Source of the DNA: a virus
Virus record (IMG/VR): IMGVR_UViG_3300022602_000181
Span: 1-43,623 of that record
Length of the DNA stretch: 43,623 bases
Direction: 5' to 3' (one strand)
Below are positions 1 through 7,627 of the stretch, in pieces. Both the position numbers and the translations under genes were made by a program. The notes under the pieces are model-generated. The model worked only from the letters and a program-made list of their open reading frames with translations. It made no database searches and was not told the origin of the DNA. The number at the start of each line of letters is the position of its first letter. Positions within the stretch are counted from its first letter, which is position 1.

Positions 1-512
1 GTAACGCTAACCAGCGTGTTTACCCTGTGAATGAGATTGGCAAGGCTGTCAAAACCCTAAACGATCAGATTCAAAACGGTTATTCAGTTCTCGGAGAAGT
101 GGATCATCCAGATGATCTAAAAATTAATTTGGACCGTGTAAGTCACATGATAGTTAATATGTGGATGGACGGTCCAAATGGTTATGGGAAGTTGAAAATA
201 CTTCCTACCCCAATGGGACAACTGATTAAAACTATGTTAGAGTCAGGAGTAAAGTTGGGAGTAAGTAGTCGCGGATCCGGAAACGTCAAAGATGACGGAT
301 CCGGTGAAGTATCAGATTTTGAGATTATCACAGTAGATATGGTAGCTCAACCTAGTGCTCCAGGAGCATATCCTACACCAATTTATGAACACTTGATGAA
401 CAATCGAGGAGGACTAAATGCCTTGCGTATAGCGCAAGAGGTTAAAGGTGATCCTAAAGCACAGAAATATCTCAAAGAGAGTTTATTAGCAATAATAAAC
501 AAACTCCAATAA
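1..512 (+). CDS. 21: Prohead core protease, T4 gp21 type (5' end outside window)
   Basis: This is the protease that matures the T4-type prohead by cutting scaffold and capsid proteins. The reading frame is open from base 3 and begins with Asn-Ala-Asn-Gln-Arg-Val-Tyr-Pro, a typical N-terminal block of this fold. The GTG at 27 is therefore internal and the true start lies upstream. Counting from that GTG, the probable catalytic His is residue 27 (GEVDHPDD) and the catalytic Ser is residue 80 or 81 (GVSSRGSG). The 53-54 residue spacing is close to the His85/Ser140 spacing of T4 gp21. An Asp at 104 (ITVDMVAQP) could complete the triad. The gene is followed after 13 nt by the scaffold gene and then the capsid gene, the T4 order 21-22-23. 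Family assignment is firm; the missing N-terminus cannot be judged. Confidence 0.87.
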   Translation, partial: NANQRVYPVNEIGKAVKTLNDQIQNGYSVLGEVDHPDDLKINLDRVSHMIVNMWMDGPNGYGKLKILPTPMGQLIKTMLESGVKLGVSSRGSGNVKDDGSGEVSDFEIITVDMVAQPSAPGAYPTPIYEHLMNNRGGLNALRIAQEVKGDPKAQKYLKESLLAIINKLQ

Positions 513-525
513 TAAGGAGAATCAC

Positions 526-1620
526 ATGTTGGATGCACTAAAATCGTTATTTGAAAACAATGTGATTTCTGAGGAGATCAAAGAGTCAATTGAAGCCGCT
601 TTTGAAGCTCGTATCAACGAAGCTAAGGAAACTGCTACTCAACAACTACGCGAAGAATTCGCACAAAAATACGAACACGACAAGAACACCATGATTGAAG
701 CAGTAGATCGCATGATCTCTGAGCAATTAGCGGCTGAGATTGTTGAGTTTGCTGATGATCGTAATCAATTAGCTGAAATGAAAGTTAAGCTAGCACAACA
801 AAAGCAACAAGTTGCTACTGTAATGAAGGAATTTGTTACACGTCAACTAGCTTCTGAAGTGAAAGAATTACACGAAGATCAAGTTGTAATGGCAAGCAAG
901 TTTGGTAAATTGGAACAATTTGTAGTTGAGGCTCTAGCTCAAGAAATTACAGAGTTTACGCAAGACAAACGTGATCTCGCAGAAACTAAGGTTCGCCTAG
1001 TTCGCGAAGGTCGTGAAGAAATCAAGAAGGTAAAACAAGAGTTTGTACAACGTGCAGCTAAGATGGTCGAAGGTGTTGTAGAGTCAGGACTACGTTCTGA
1101 AATTACTTCATTGAAAGAAGACATTGAAGCCGCTCGTCGTCAAGACTTTGGACGTAAGTTATTCGAAGCTTTTGCTCAAGAATATCAGTCTAGCTACCTA
1201 AATGAAAAATCGGAAACAGCAAAATTACTCAAGGTCATAGACTTGAAAGATTTAGCAATGAAAGAGGCAGCGGAAGCTGTTGTCAAAGCTGAACAAATCC
1301 TAGAAAGTAAAGAATCTGAAATCCGTGCTCTTAAAGAGAGCCAAGAAAGAAAAGCTATCATAAGTGAACTTTTAGCTCCTCTAAACAAGGAACAAAAGGA
1401 CATTATGAGTGAGTTAATGGAGACTGTGAAAACAGACCGTCTAAACGAAAGTTTTGAAAAGTATTTGCCATCAGTATTGAACGGCAAAGCTCCGCAGAAG
1501 AAACAGGCACTAGTAGAGGCTAAAGAAGTAACAGGAAATAAAATTTCCAACACCCCAAATAGCAGTGAGACCGACAGCAATATCATCGATATTCGCAAGC
1601 TCGCTGGACTAAAAATTTAA
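526..1620 (+). CDS. 22: Prohead core scaffold protein, gp22-like
   Basis: A 364-residue, strongly charged protein of almost pure Glu/Lys/Gln/Ala-rich helix, as expected for the internal scaffold that is degraded by gp21 during head maturation. I identify it mainly from position (between gp21 and gp23), length and coiled-coil character, since scaffold sequences diverge fast. Residues about 66-106 and 136-176 are an internal duplication with a 70-residue period: both read E-x-LA-x-EI-x-EF, then LAE-x-KV-x-L, then a K/Q-E-F-V segment. Several (L/I)-x-E triplets fit the gp21 cleavage consensus. The start ATG has an AAGGAGA ribosome site at 514-520. The C-terminus ends IIDIRKLAGLKI after a polar linker and may be the part that touches the shell. 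Confidence 0.78.
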   Translation: MLDALKSLFENNVISEEIKESIEAAFEARINEAKETATQQLREEFAQKYEHDKNTMIEAVDRMISEQLAAEIVEFADDRNQLAEMKVKLAQQKQQVATVMKEFVTRQLASEVKELHEDQVVMASKFGKLEQFVVEALAQEITEFTQDKRDLAETKVRLVREGREEIKKVKQEFVQRAAKMVEGVVESGLRSEITSLKEDIEAARRQDFGRKLFEAFAQEYQSSYLNEKSETAKLLKVIDLKDLAMKEAAEAVVKAEQILESKESEIRALKESQERKAIISELLAPLNKEQKDIMSELMETVKTDRLNESFEKYLPSVLNGKAPQKKQALVEAKEVTGNKISNTPNSSETDSNIIDIRKLAGLKI

Positions 1621-1631
1621 GGAGAATTTAA

Positions 1632-2807
1632 ATGTCAGAACTATTAAACGGACGTTGGGCAGAAACTAAAGAAGCCCTATTAGAAGGCTTACAAGGCACT
1701 AAAAAATCAGTAATGGGCGTTACACTTGAAAATACTCGCAAGTATTTGCAAGAGAGCGCAACAGCTGGTGCCACTTCTGCTGGTAACGTTGCAACTTTAA
1801 ATCGCGTGATTCTTCCAGTAATCCGTCGAGTAATGCCTACCGTTATTGCTAACGAGTTAGTAGGTGTACAACCAATGACTGGCCCAGTTGGTCAAATTCA
1901 CACATTACGTGTGCGTTATGCTGACACATCATCAGGTGCTGCAGTAGTAGCTGGTGAAGAGGCATTAAGCCCATTCAAGATTGCGGCTTCTTACTCAGGT
2001 AACCAAGTTGACGCTACTGCTAAAGCGGCTGCTACAGCTTCTTTAGAAGGTCAAGCTGGTAACCGTTTAAGCATCCAAATCTTGAAACAAACAGTTGAAG
2101 CTAAGACACGTAAGTTATCAGCTCGCTGGACATTTGAAGCCGCTCAAGACGCTCAAGCTCAACAAGGTATCGACGTTGAAGCTGAAGTCATGGCTGCTTT
2201 AGCACAAGAAATCACTGCTGAAATCGACCAAGAAATTATCGCTTCATTGTTAAGTTTAGCTGGTACAGCTTCACAAACTTACGATCAAGCTGCAGTTTCA
2301 GGTACAGCTACATTCGTTGGTGATGAGCATGCAGCTTTAGCTGTTCAGATCAATCGCGTAAGCAACTTGATCGCTCAACGTACACGTCGTGGTGCTGGTA
2401 ACTACGCTGTTGTATCACCATTTGCGTTAACAATTTTACAATCTGCTACTACTTCAGCTTTTGCTCGTACAACAGAAGGTACTTTTGAAGCTCCAACAAA
2501 CACTAAGTTCGTTGGTACATTGAACTCAGCAATGAAAGTATATGTAAACAGCTACGCAAACGACGCAACTGATATTCTTATCGGTTACAAAGGCGCAAGC
2601 GAAAGCGATGCTCCAGCATTCTACTGCCCATACATCCCATTGATGTCAAGCGGTGTTGTATTGGATCCATCAACATTCGAACCAGTAGTAAGCTTCATGA
2701 CACGTTATGGATATGTTGAGTTATCAAACACAGCATCATCTCTAGGTAATGCAGCTGACTACTTAGGCCGTGTTGCTATTACTTTCGGTAACGTTAAGTT
2801 TAGTTAA
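1632..2807 (+). CDS. 23: Major capsid protein, T4 gp23 type
   Basis: A 391-residue HK97-fold capsid protein of the T4 gp23 family. The N-terminal part (LNRVILPVIRRVMPTVIANE, then VGVQPMTGPVGQI) is the hallmark block of gp23 in T4-like phages. It is shorter than T4 gp23 (521 residues), as is common in marine relatives. A likely maturation site for gp21 is LQE|S at residues 39-42, matching the (I/L)-x-E consensus and leaving a mature chain of about 350 residues. The ribosome site AAGGAG (1619-1624) is almost identical to that of the scaffold gene. Codon choice (many GGT, GCT, CGT, GTT) suggests very high expression. A strong terminator lies about 30 nt after the stop, separating the capsid operon from the fibre genes. 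Confidence 0.95.
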   Translation: MSELLNGRWAETKEALLEGLQGTKKSVMGVTLENTRKYLQESATAGATSAGNVATLNRVILPVIRRVMPTVIANELVGVQPMTGPVGQIHTLRVRYADTSSGAAVVAGEEALSPFKIAASYSGNQVDATAKAAATASLEGQAGNRLSIQILKQTVEAKTRKLSARWTFEAAQDAQAQQGIDVEAEVMAALAQEITAEIDQEIIASLLSLAGTASQTYDQAAVSGTATFVGDEHAALAVQINRVSNLIAQRTRRGAGNYAVVSPFALTILQSATTSAFARTTEGTFEAPTNTKFVGTLNSAMKVYVNSYANDATDILIGYKGASESDAPAFYCPYIPLMSSGVVLDPSTFEPVVSFMTRYGYVELSNTASSLGNAADYLGRVAITFGNVKFS

Positions 2808-2835
2808 TACAACCTTTAAGGTTAGAGATGTAATT

Positions 2836-2863
2836 AAAAGGACTCTTCGGAGTCCTTTTTCTT
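2836..2863 (+). terminator. Intrinsic terminator after gp23
   Basis: AAAAGGACTC at 2836-2845, the tetraloop TTCG, and GAGTCCTTTT at 2850-2859 form a perfect 10-bp stem with a UUCG loop, followed by a T-run. It lies 28 nt past the gp23 stop codon and is the clearest rho-independent terminator in the window. Confidence 0.9.
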
Positions 2864-2867
2864 TGGG

Positions 2868-2873
2868 TAAATA
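2868..2873 (+). promoter_or_regulatory. Weak candidate TAAATA late-promoter element
   Basis: TAAATA follows the gp23 terminator directly, as a restart promoter would. It sits only 4 nt before the ATG at 2878, so transcription from it would start at or inside the next gene. Either that mRNA is leaderless or the match is chance in AT-rich DNA. Confidence 0.25.
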
Positions 2874-2877
2874 TAGT

Positions 2878-3453
2878 ATGACAACAGCCTTTTACACTCC
2901 ATCATTAATTAATACAGTTTCAGCATATAATAGTGTTCTTGATCAATGGTCAATACCTTGGAATTGGAATCCTTATAATATTGGAGACAATGCTGTTGCC
3001 GTTACAACTCGACCATTATACACTATTAGTGGCTTATGGATGGAAAGATTTTTAAGTAACACTGATCAATTATGGTGTACTAATTTTAAAATTCCTAATA
3101 CAGGACAAACAGTAGTAGGAATAGAAGTAGAATTGTTTACGCAACGTGCTGGTCGTATTCAAGATTTAGTTGTACAATTAATCCAAGGCGGACAACTAAT
3201 AGGAGAAAACTACGCTAGCACAATAAATCCTGTAGAAAGTGACACATATACTGGCGAAATGACTATACCTGTTCCTGTAGGAAATTATCATATATACGGC
3301 GGCCCTGCTGATATGTGGGGTACTACATTAACTAGCACACAGATATCGAATACTAGTTTTGGTGTTGCTATCAGCTTTAAGAGCAATCAAATATATCCAC
3401 ATAGTGATTTAGCACAGGTTAGCCAAGTAGGTATAAGAATCACCTACGCATAA
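2878..3453 (+). CDS. Putative virion structural protein, family not recognised
   Basis: 191 residues from the ATG at 2878. The frame is open further upstream, but that stretch runs through the terminator and into gp23, so I reject longer versions. The protein is Trp/Tyr/Asn-rich near the N-terminus (DQWSIPWNWNPYN) and otherwise looks like a beta-sandwich, ending QVGIRITYA. There is no signal peptide or membrane segment. The ribosome site is poor (only GGG at 2865-2867), unlike the strong sites of its neighbours, so expression may be low or leaderless. Position between the capsid and fibre genes suggests a virion component. I do not recognise a family and assign no function. Confidence 0.6.
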   Translation: MTTAFYTPSLINTVSAYNSVLDQWSIPWNWNPYNIGDNAVAVTTRPLYTISGLWMERFLSNTDQLWCTNFKIPNTGQTVVGIEVELFTQRAGRIQDLVVQLIQGGQLIGENYASTINPVESDTYTGEMTIPVPVGNYHIYGGPADMWGTTLTSTQISNTSFGVAISFKSNQIYPHSDLAQVSQVGIRITYA

Positions 3454-3457
3454 ATAC
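3450..3457 (+). promoter_or_regulatory. Late-promoter-like element ATAAATAC
   Basis: ATAAATAC overlaps the stop codon of the preceding gene and resembles the T4 late promoter TATAAATA recognised by gp55-type sigma factors. Transcription would begin around 3463, giving a leader of about 80 nt before the ATG at 3546. Similar elements precede other transcription units in this window. Confidence 0.5.
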
Positions 3458-3465
3458 ATAGTACG

Positions 3466-3537
3466 ATCCACATGGGGTGGATTTTATGCGGAAATCCAAC
3501 CGCGTACGGCCTAGAACGCCGTTATTTCTTAAAGGAG
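3466..3537 (+). promoter_or_regulatory. Structured 5' leader with alternative hairpins
   Basis: Three stems can be drawn. (a) ATCCAC 3466-3471 with GTGGAT 3477-3482. (b) GGATTT 3479-3484 with AAATCC 3492-3497, extendable to 3475-3501 with one mismatch. (c) ACGGC 3506-3510 with GCCGT 3518-3522. Stems (a) and (b) share bases 3479-3482 and exclude each other. The strong ribosome site AAAGGAG (3531-3537) is left free. The leader may stabilise a highly translated mRNA; (a) followed by TTT could also act as a weak attenuator. Confidence 0.4.
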
Positions 3538-3545
3538 AAAACAAA

Positions 3546-4616
3546 ATGGGACGTCCCTTAAATAAAAAATATATGGGTAACCGCAACGTTGGTGTTGCAG
3601 CACCAAATGATAATATGATCGGTGGTGAAGGGTTAGCCGCATATACACTAGGTACATTAGGTGCTGTTGTAATCGGTGATTCACCAACAACCAACAGAAA
3701 CTTTCCAGCATTAACAATTCCAGCACCAACTATCGCTAACGGTACACAAGCTACCGCAACAGTAGTATGGGAAATTGCTTCTATTTCATTGAGTAGCGGT
3801 GGTACAGGTTATGCTAACAACTTATCAGGTCAAGCAATTGATCAACTAGTAGGTTCAATCTACTCATCAGCAACATCACAACCAACAATCACTGTTAACT
3901 CAAACGGTTCTGGTGTAATTACTGCTGTAACACTTGGTGCTAATCGCGGTACTTGGACTACTATCGATGGTACAGGTATTACAACATGGGGTATTAAAAT
4001 TGGTGCTGTAACATCTGCACAAGCTACTGTAACCTTCCGTGTTAAATCTATTACAACAGTTAATAAAGGTTCTGGTTATGCTACACCTCCAACATTATCT
4101 TGGGGTACAAACTCTGGTACATTGCCAGCAGTTCCAACAGTTGCGTTAACAACAGACAGTGGTAACGTTGGCTCATCAACAAACGCAGAAAATGCGATTC
4201 TTGCTTGGGCATACACAGGTGGTAGTTTAGTTGAAGTTGATTTACAAAAACAAGTTTCAGCAAAACGCTATCGTTTCAACAAGACTGGCGAAATAGCTAA
4301 ACAAGGTGCTGAAATTGGTCGTATTCGTTATGACGGTGTTGCTGGTTCATCAAATGCAAATCCATACACAGCGGCTGAAGGTGTTGAGTTAAACATCGTT
4401 GCTGTTGATGCTTCAGGCGGCACATACTTGGTTCGTAAGGTATATAACCGTACATGTACAGTAAAATCTATTGGTATTCCTAGTTCTGGAAGCAACCCAG
4501 CTGCATTGTTTGGCGTTACTGCTAACCAAGCTGGTAGTGTTTATACAGACGGTAAACAATACAAGTGGACTTTTGGTACACCAGACGCAACCACAATTAA
4601 GATTCTAAACGCTTAA
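3546..4616 (+). CDS. Probably abundant virion structural protein
   Basis: 356 residues from the ATG at 3546, chosen over the upstream in-frame start at 3477 because AAAGGAG lies 8 nt before it and the upstream part overlaps a structured leader. The N-terminus MGRPLNKKYMG is a recurring start in marine T4-like phage structural proteins. The body is Thr/Gly/Val/Ala-rich beta structure with G-S/T-GY-x2-P-like repeats (GGTGYANN; GSGYATPPTL). Toward the C-terminus comes a more globular region (KQVSAKRYRFN, GEIGRIRYDG-like text, TYLVRKVYNRTCTV). Codon use resembles that of gp23, with a strong ribosome site and its own promoter and leader, suggesting many copies per virion. A head decoration or tail-surface role is possible but unproven. 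Confidence 0.65.
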   Translation: MGRPLNKKYMGNRNVGVAAPNDNMIGGEGLAAYTLGTLGAVVIGDSPTTNRNFPALTIPAPTIANGTQATATVVWEIASISLSSGGTGYANNLSGQAIDQLVGSIYSSATSQPTITVNSNGSGVITAVTLGANRGTWTTIDGTGITTWGIKIGAVTSAQATVTFRVKSITTVNKGSGYATPPTLSWGTNSGTLPAVPTVALTTDSGNVGSSTNAENAILAWAYTGGSLVEVDLQKQVSAKRYRFNKTGEIAKQGAEIGRIRYDGVAGSSNANPYTAAEGVELNIVAVDASGGTYLVRKVYNRTCTVKSIGIPSSGSNPAALFGVTANQAGSVYTDGKQYKWTFGTPDATTIKILNA

Positions 4617-4626
4617 TAGTTAATTC

Positions 4627-4644
4627 GGGGGAGGCAACTCCCCC
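4627..4644 (+). terminator. GC-rich hairpin, terminator-like but lacking a T-run
   Basis: GGGGGAG (4627-4633), loop GCAA, and CTCCCCC (4638-4644) form a perfect 7-bp stem with a GNRA tetraloop just after the preceding stop. No U-tract follows (ATTAACC), so it may be a pause or RNA-stabilising 3' hairpin rather than a full terminator. Confidence 0.5.
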
Positions 4645-4665
4645 ATTAACCTTACAGGATTCTAA

Positions 4666-5811
4666 ATGTCTAAAATTGTAAAAGTAAGTAACGGTGATTA
4701 TAGTCTACAGGTTCAAGCTGGCGGCAATATTATACTTGATACCACTGGAACAGCAGTTGGTAGAGCTAACACTGGCTACGGAACTGTAACAGTATATGGT
4801 AACCTTGATGTTAAAGGTACAACAACTTATGTTGAAACAACTAATACTGAAATTTCAGATAACATCTTACAATTAAATTTTGGACAAACAGGTTCAGGAA
4901 TTGGTAGCGCAAACAGCTATCAGTCAGGAATTGAAATTGAACGCGGTAGTTTATCAGCCGCGCAATTTGTTTTTAATGAACAGGTAAGTTTTTATAATGC
5001 TAAGACTACAGCAGAACAAGCAGGTAGTTTTGTATTAAAAACAGTAGACGGCAATTTAAATGCTGTACAATTAAGAACTATTAGCACTGACACTAGTAGT
5101 GATTTATCATTTGATTTACAAGGTAGTAGTCACGCATTAGCAATCGTAAACTCGCAAGGAGTGTACGGTGTTGGTGGCCATAATTTAAATGCTGACGCTA
5201 ATAATTATGCTAACCTAGGATTACAACCATACCATATTCCAAACGTTAATTGGGTTTATAATTACGTTTATACATCAACTACACCAGGTGGAGTTAGTCC
5301 AGGCGGGCTAGCATTAGTTAATGAAATCAATTATCCATTAAGCGGATCATCACCATATGCTAGCGTAATTGCTACTGGAGCAAGTTCAGCTAACGGTAAT
5401 ATTCAATTTAATGTTAACACTGGAAACGTAACTGCCACTGGCGGATTACTTGCATATTTTTCTACAGCAACAACTGGTAATGATTTAACTAATGCTAGTT
5501 TATCAGCTACAGCACAAGGTAGTTTAACAGTTAACAATGTAAGAATTTACGGTGATACTATAACTGATATCAATGGCAGTTATAATCTAACACTTACATC
5601 ACAAAGCGGAAATGTAGAAGTTAACGCAGTATTAAATTTAGATGATCAAACATGGAATTCTCCAGCATATACATCAAGCAAAACAAAATTGTATTCAAGT
5701 TCAACAATTGGACCTGGACGTACAGGAGTGTATGTAACTAATTCTACAATACATACACCCGACGAATTAATTAGTAGAAACAGAGCAGTGTTGCTAAGTA
5801 TTTTATTATAA
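4666..5811 (+). CDS. Fibre/virion structural protein with marine-myovirus signature
   Basis: 381 residues. The N-terminal part carries the motif VTVYGNLDVKGTTTYVETTN followed by TEISDNILQLNFGQ. It corresponds to the 'GNL.V.GTTT..NTT...I.DN' repeat found in many tail fibre and baseplate-associated proteins of marine T4-like phages, where it forms trimeric beta structure. Later parts are Asn/Thr/Ser-rich (ASSANGNIQFNVNTGNVTATGG) and the protein ends with a hydrophobic RAVLLSILL. AGGA at 4656-4659 precedes the ATG. The next gene starts 9 nt downstream. The exact site in the virion is inferred, not shown. Confidence 0.65.
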   Translation: MSKIVKVSNGDYSLQVQAGGNIILDTTGTAVGRANTGYGTVTVYGNLDVKGTTTYVETTNTEISDNILQLNFGQTGSGIGSANSYQSGIEIERGSLSAAQFVFNEQVSFYNAKTTAEQAGSFVLKTVDGNLNAVQLRTISTDTSSDLSFDLQGSSHALAIVNSQGVYGVGGHNLNADANNYANLGLQPYHIPNVNWVYNYVYTSTTPGGVSPGGLALVNEINYPLSGSSPYASVIATGASSANGNIQFNVNTGNVTATGGLLAYFSTATTGNDLTNASLSATAQGSLTVNNVRIYGDTITDINGSYNLTLTSQSGNVEVNAVLNLDDQTWNSPAYTSSKTKLYSSSTIGPGRTGVYVTNSTIHTPDELISRNRAVLLSILL

Positions 5812-5820
5812 GGACATATC

Positions 5821-6159
5821 ATGGCATTACAAACAACAGTAGTTGGAACAACAAATACACAAGTGTACCTTAGCTCAGCAGTGGCTCCTCAACAGGGAAA
5901 CGCTATTACTAGCATGATTATTTGCAACACATCAAACAGTACAAATGCTACATTAACAGTTTATGCTGTACCAAACAGCGGTGGTAGTTTAGGTACTGCT
6001 GGCACAGGTAACATGATAATTAATGCTCTTTCAATTCCAGCAGGTGAAACTGTAAGTTTAGATCAAGAAAAACTAGTATTATCAAATAACGATCAAATTA
6101 TAGCAGTTAGTAGTCAAGCAACTACATTGACATTTATTATAAGCACACTTCCAGTATAA
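5821..6159 (+). CDS. Small beta-sandwich virion protein
   Basis: 112 residues, all beta in character: a first half with NTSNSTNATLTVYAVPNSGG and a second half with the pattern N-A-L-S-I-PAGETV-x-L-x-EKLVLSNNDQI, then TLTFIIS. The same plan is visible in the products at 10832-11383 (C-terminal half) and 30830-31192, so this is a small paralogous family in the phage. Small proteins of this type are common next to fibre genes in marine phages and may be connectors or decoration. The stop TAA overlaps the next start (TAATG at 6157-6161), implying translational coupling. Confidence 0.6.
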   Translation: MALQTTVVGTTNTQVYLSSAVAPQQGNAITSMIICNTSNSTNATLTVYAVPNSGGSLGTAGTGNMIINALSIPAGETVSLDQEKLVLSNNDQIIAVSSQATTLTFIISTLPV

Positions 6160-7613
6160 TGAGATACTTAAAACGTCAAAATTTAAATCGCAGAGTTGCT
6201 AACGATACAACTTTGTATTCGGACGTATCTAATACAAACGTCTATGTAAGTCCTACAGGCAATGGTGCTCTGGTAGTTCCTAATGGCACTAACGCACAGC
6301 AACCTAGCGGTGTTAATGGTATGTTACGCTACAATACCGATATCGTTCAAAACGGTGGTACTGGCCGATTAGAAGTTTATTCAGCAGGACGTTGGAGAGG
6401 ATTACGTTTCGCAGAACAAGGACCAATCACACAACAAAATTTAGGTGCCGGTGATGGAGTTGCTACACTATTTGGTCCATTAAACTCAACTTATTATAAC
6501 CCAACTGGTAACAATGCTAACGGCACAACCGTTGGCGGACAGAATATTTTAGTAGTTGTAGAGAATGTTCTACAGCTAGCAACAACAAACTACACTATAG
6601 TTAATAATCCAAGTGTAACTGGCGAAACATATGTGGGTACAACTAGTGTTTCTGTAGGAACAAGCTCAACTACATTATATTTTAGTACTAGTGTTCCAGC
6701 AACAGGTGCTAGTTCAAGCGGATCTGTATCCGTAACAGGGTTTATTAGTAACGGTGGAAACTCAATAGCAGGTACTACATTAACCGTTACATCAGGAACT
6801 GGCCTATTAACAGGCATGACTGTAACTGGCGGAACAATTTCAGCAGGTACTACAATTTCAGCTGTAAACACAGCGGCCTTTACAGGATATACTAGCGGTA
6901 CAACATTAACTGTTACAGCAGTAACATCAAGTGCTTTAGCGTTAGGATTAGTTATTACTGGTAGCAATATGACTGCCGGTACTTATATTTCAGCATTTGG
7001 TTCAGGCAGTGGCGGTACTGGTACATATACACTAAGCCAAAATCAAAGCGTTGCTAGTGGATCAAGTGGAACGCCAGTAAGTTTAACAGGAACAAGTTAT
7101 ACAGTTAATAACAGTCAACTAGTTTCAAGCACTACTGTTACTGGCACTGGATTAACTGCTACACTAACCTACGCAAATGCTACTACACAATTTGCCGTAG
7201 GTGATATTATTTCAGTAACTGGTATGACTCCAGTTGGATATAATGGCAAATACACGGTAACAGCCAGCTCTCCGGGCTCTGTAAGCTATGCTTGTACAGC
7301 AACTGGGTCAATGACAGTAGCAGGAATAATTACTAGTGCTTCTACAGTTTATCCATCGATTGATATTACTGGCGCAACAGTTAGCGGCAACGCTAGTATT
7401 ACTGGAAGAACTGTAGCATCATATGTTACTGATCCAATAACTGACGCATTGATTAGTATTACTTTATCGTCAGCAACATCTGGATCTGTTGGCGCCCAAG
7501 CAAATATCACAATCACAGAATCAACAACATCAAAATCTGGTTATTACTTGTCATTTACCAGCCCAGTTCCACTAGGAAAAACAGTCACAGCATTATTGGG
7601 TTTTGATAGTTAA
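6159..7613 (+). CDS. Modular fibre-like virion protein with inserted repeat modules
   Basis: 484 residues. Residues about 50-90 hold a common fibre motif (GVNGMLRYNTD, then LEVYSAGRWRGLRF). Residues about 125-145 (QNILVVVENVLQLATTNYTI) and the C-terminus (YLSFTSPVPLGKTVTALLGF) look like two halves of one beta domain. Between them sit inserted modules: two copies of a 'GTTLTVT..SG.L..GM.VTG..I.AGT.I' repeat (about residues 204-305) and one 'FAVGDIISVTGMTPVGYNGKYTV' type module (about 335-391). The same modules recur in other genes of this window. The gene is coupled by a 1-nt overlap to its predecessor. A virion/fibre role is inferred from motifs and context. Confidence 0.62.
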   Translation: MRYLKRQNLNRRVANDTTLYSDVSNTNVYVSPTGNGALVVPNGTNAQQPSGVNGMLRYNTDIVQNGGTGRLEVYSAGRWRGLRFAEQGPITQQNLGAGDGVATLFGPLNSTYYNPTGNNANGTTVGGQNILVVVENVLQLATTNYTIVNNPSVTGETYVGTTSVSVGTSSTTLYFSTSVPATGASSSGSVSVTGFISNGGNSIAGTTLTVTSGTGLLTGMTVTGGTISAGTTISAVNTAAFTGYTSGTTLTVTAVTSSALALGLVITGSNMTAGTYISAFGSGSGGTGTYTLSQNQSVASGSSGTPVSLTGTSYTVNNSQLVSSTTVTGTGLTATLTYANATTQFAVGDIISVTGMTPVGYNGKYTVTASSPGSVSYACTATGSMTVAGIITSASTVYPSIDITGATVSGNASITGRTVASYVTDPITDALISITLSSATSGSVGAQANITITESTTSKSGYYLSFTSPVPLGKTVTALLGFDS

Positions 7614-7627
7614 GCTAGGAGCACACC

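Noticed and set aside
280-305. Repeated CGGATCCGG in gp21
   Set aside because: It encodes two Gly-Ser-Gly turns in frame and is too short to treat as a functional repeat.
2770-2877. N-terminal extension of the 2878-3453 gene
   Set aside because: It would overlap the gp23 end and translate the terminator hairpin.
3477-3545. Earlier start for the 3546-4616 gene
   Set aside because: The segment is a structured leader and has no ribosome site; AAAGGAG directs the ATG at 3546.
6590-6967. Long reverse-strand open frames in the fibre region (also 9628-9882, 14489-14764, 18239-18529, 29380-29664)
   Set aside because: They are Val/Pro/Leu-rich mirror images of Thr/Asn/Gly-rich coding sequence, without ribosome sites or recognisable proteins.
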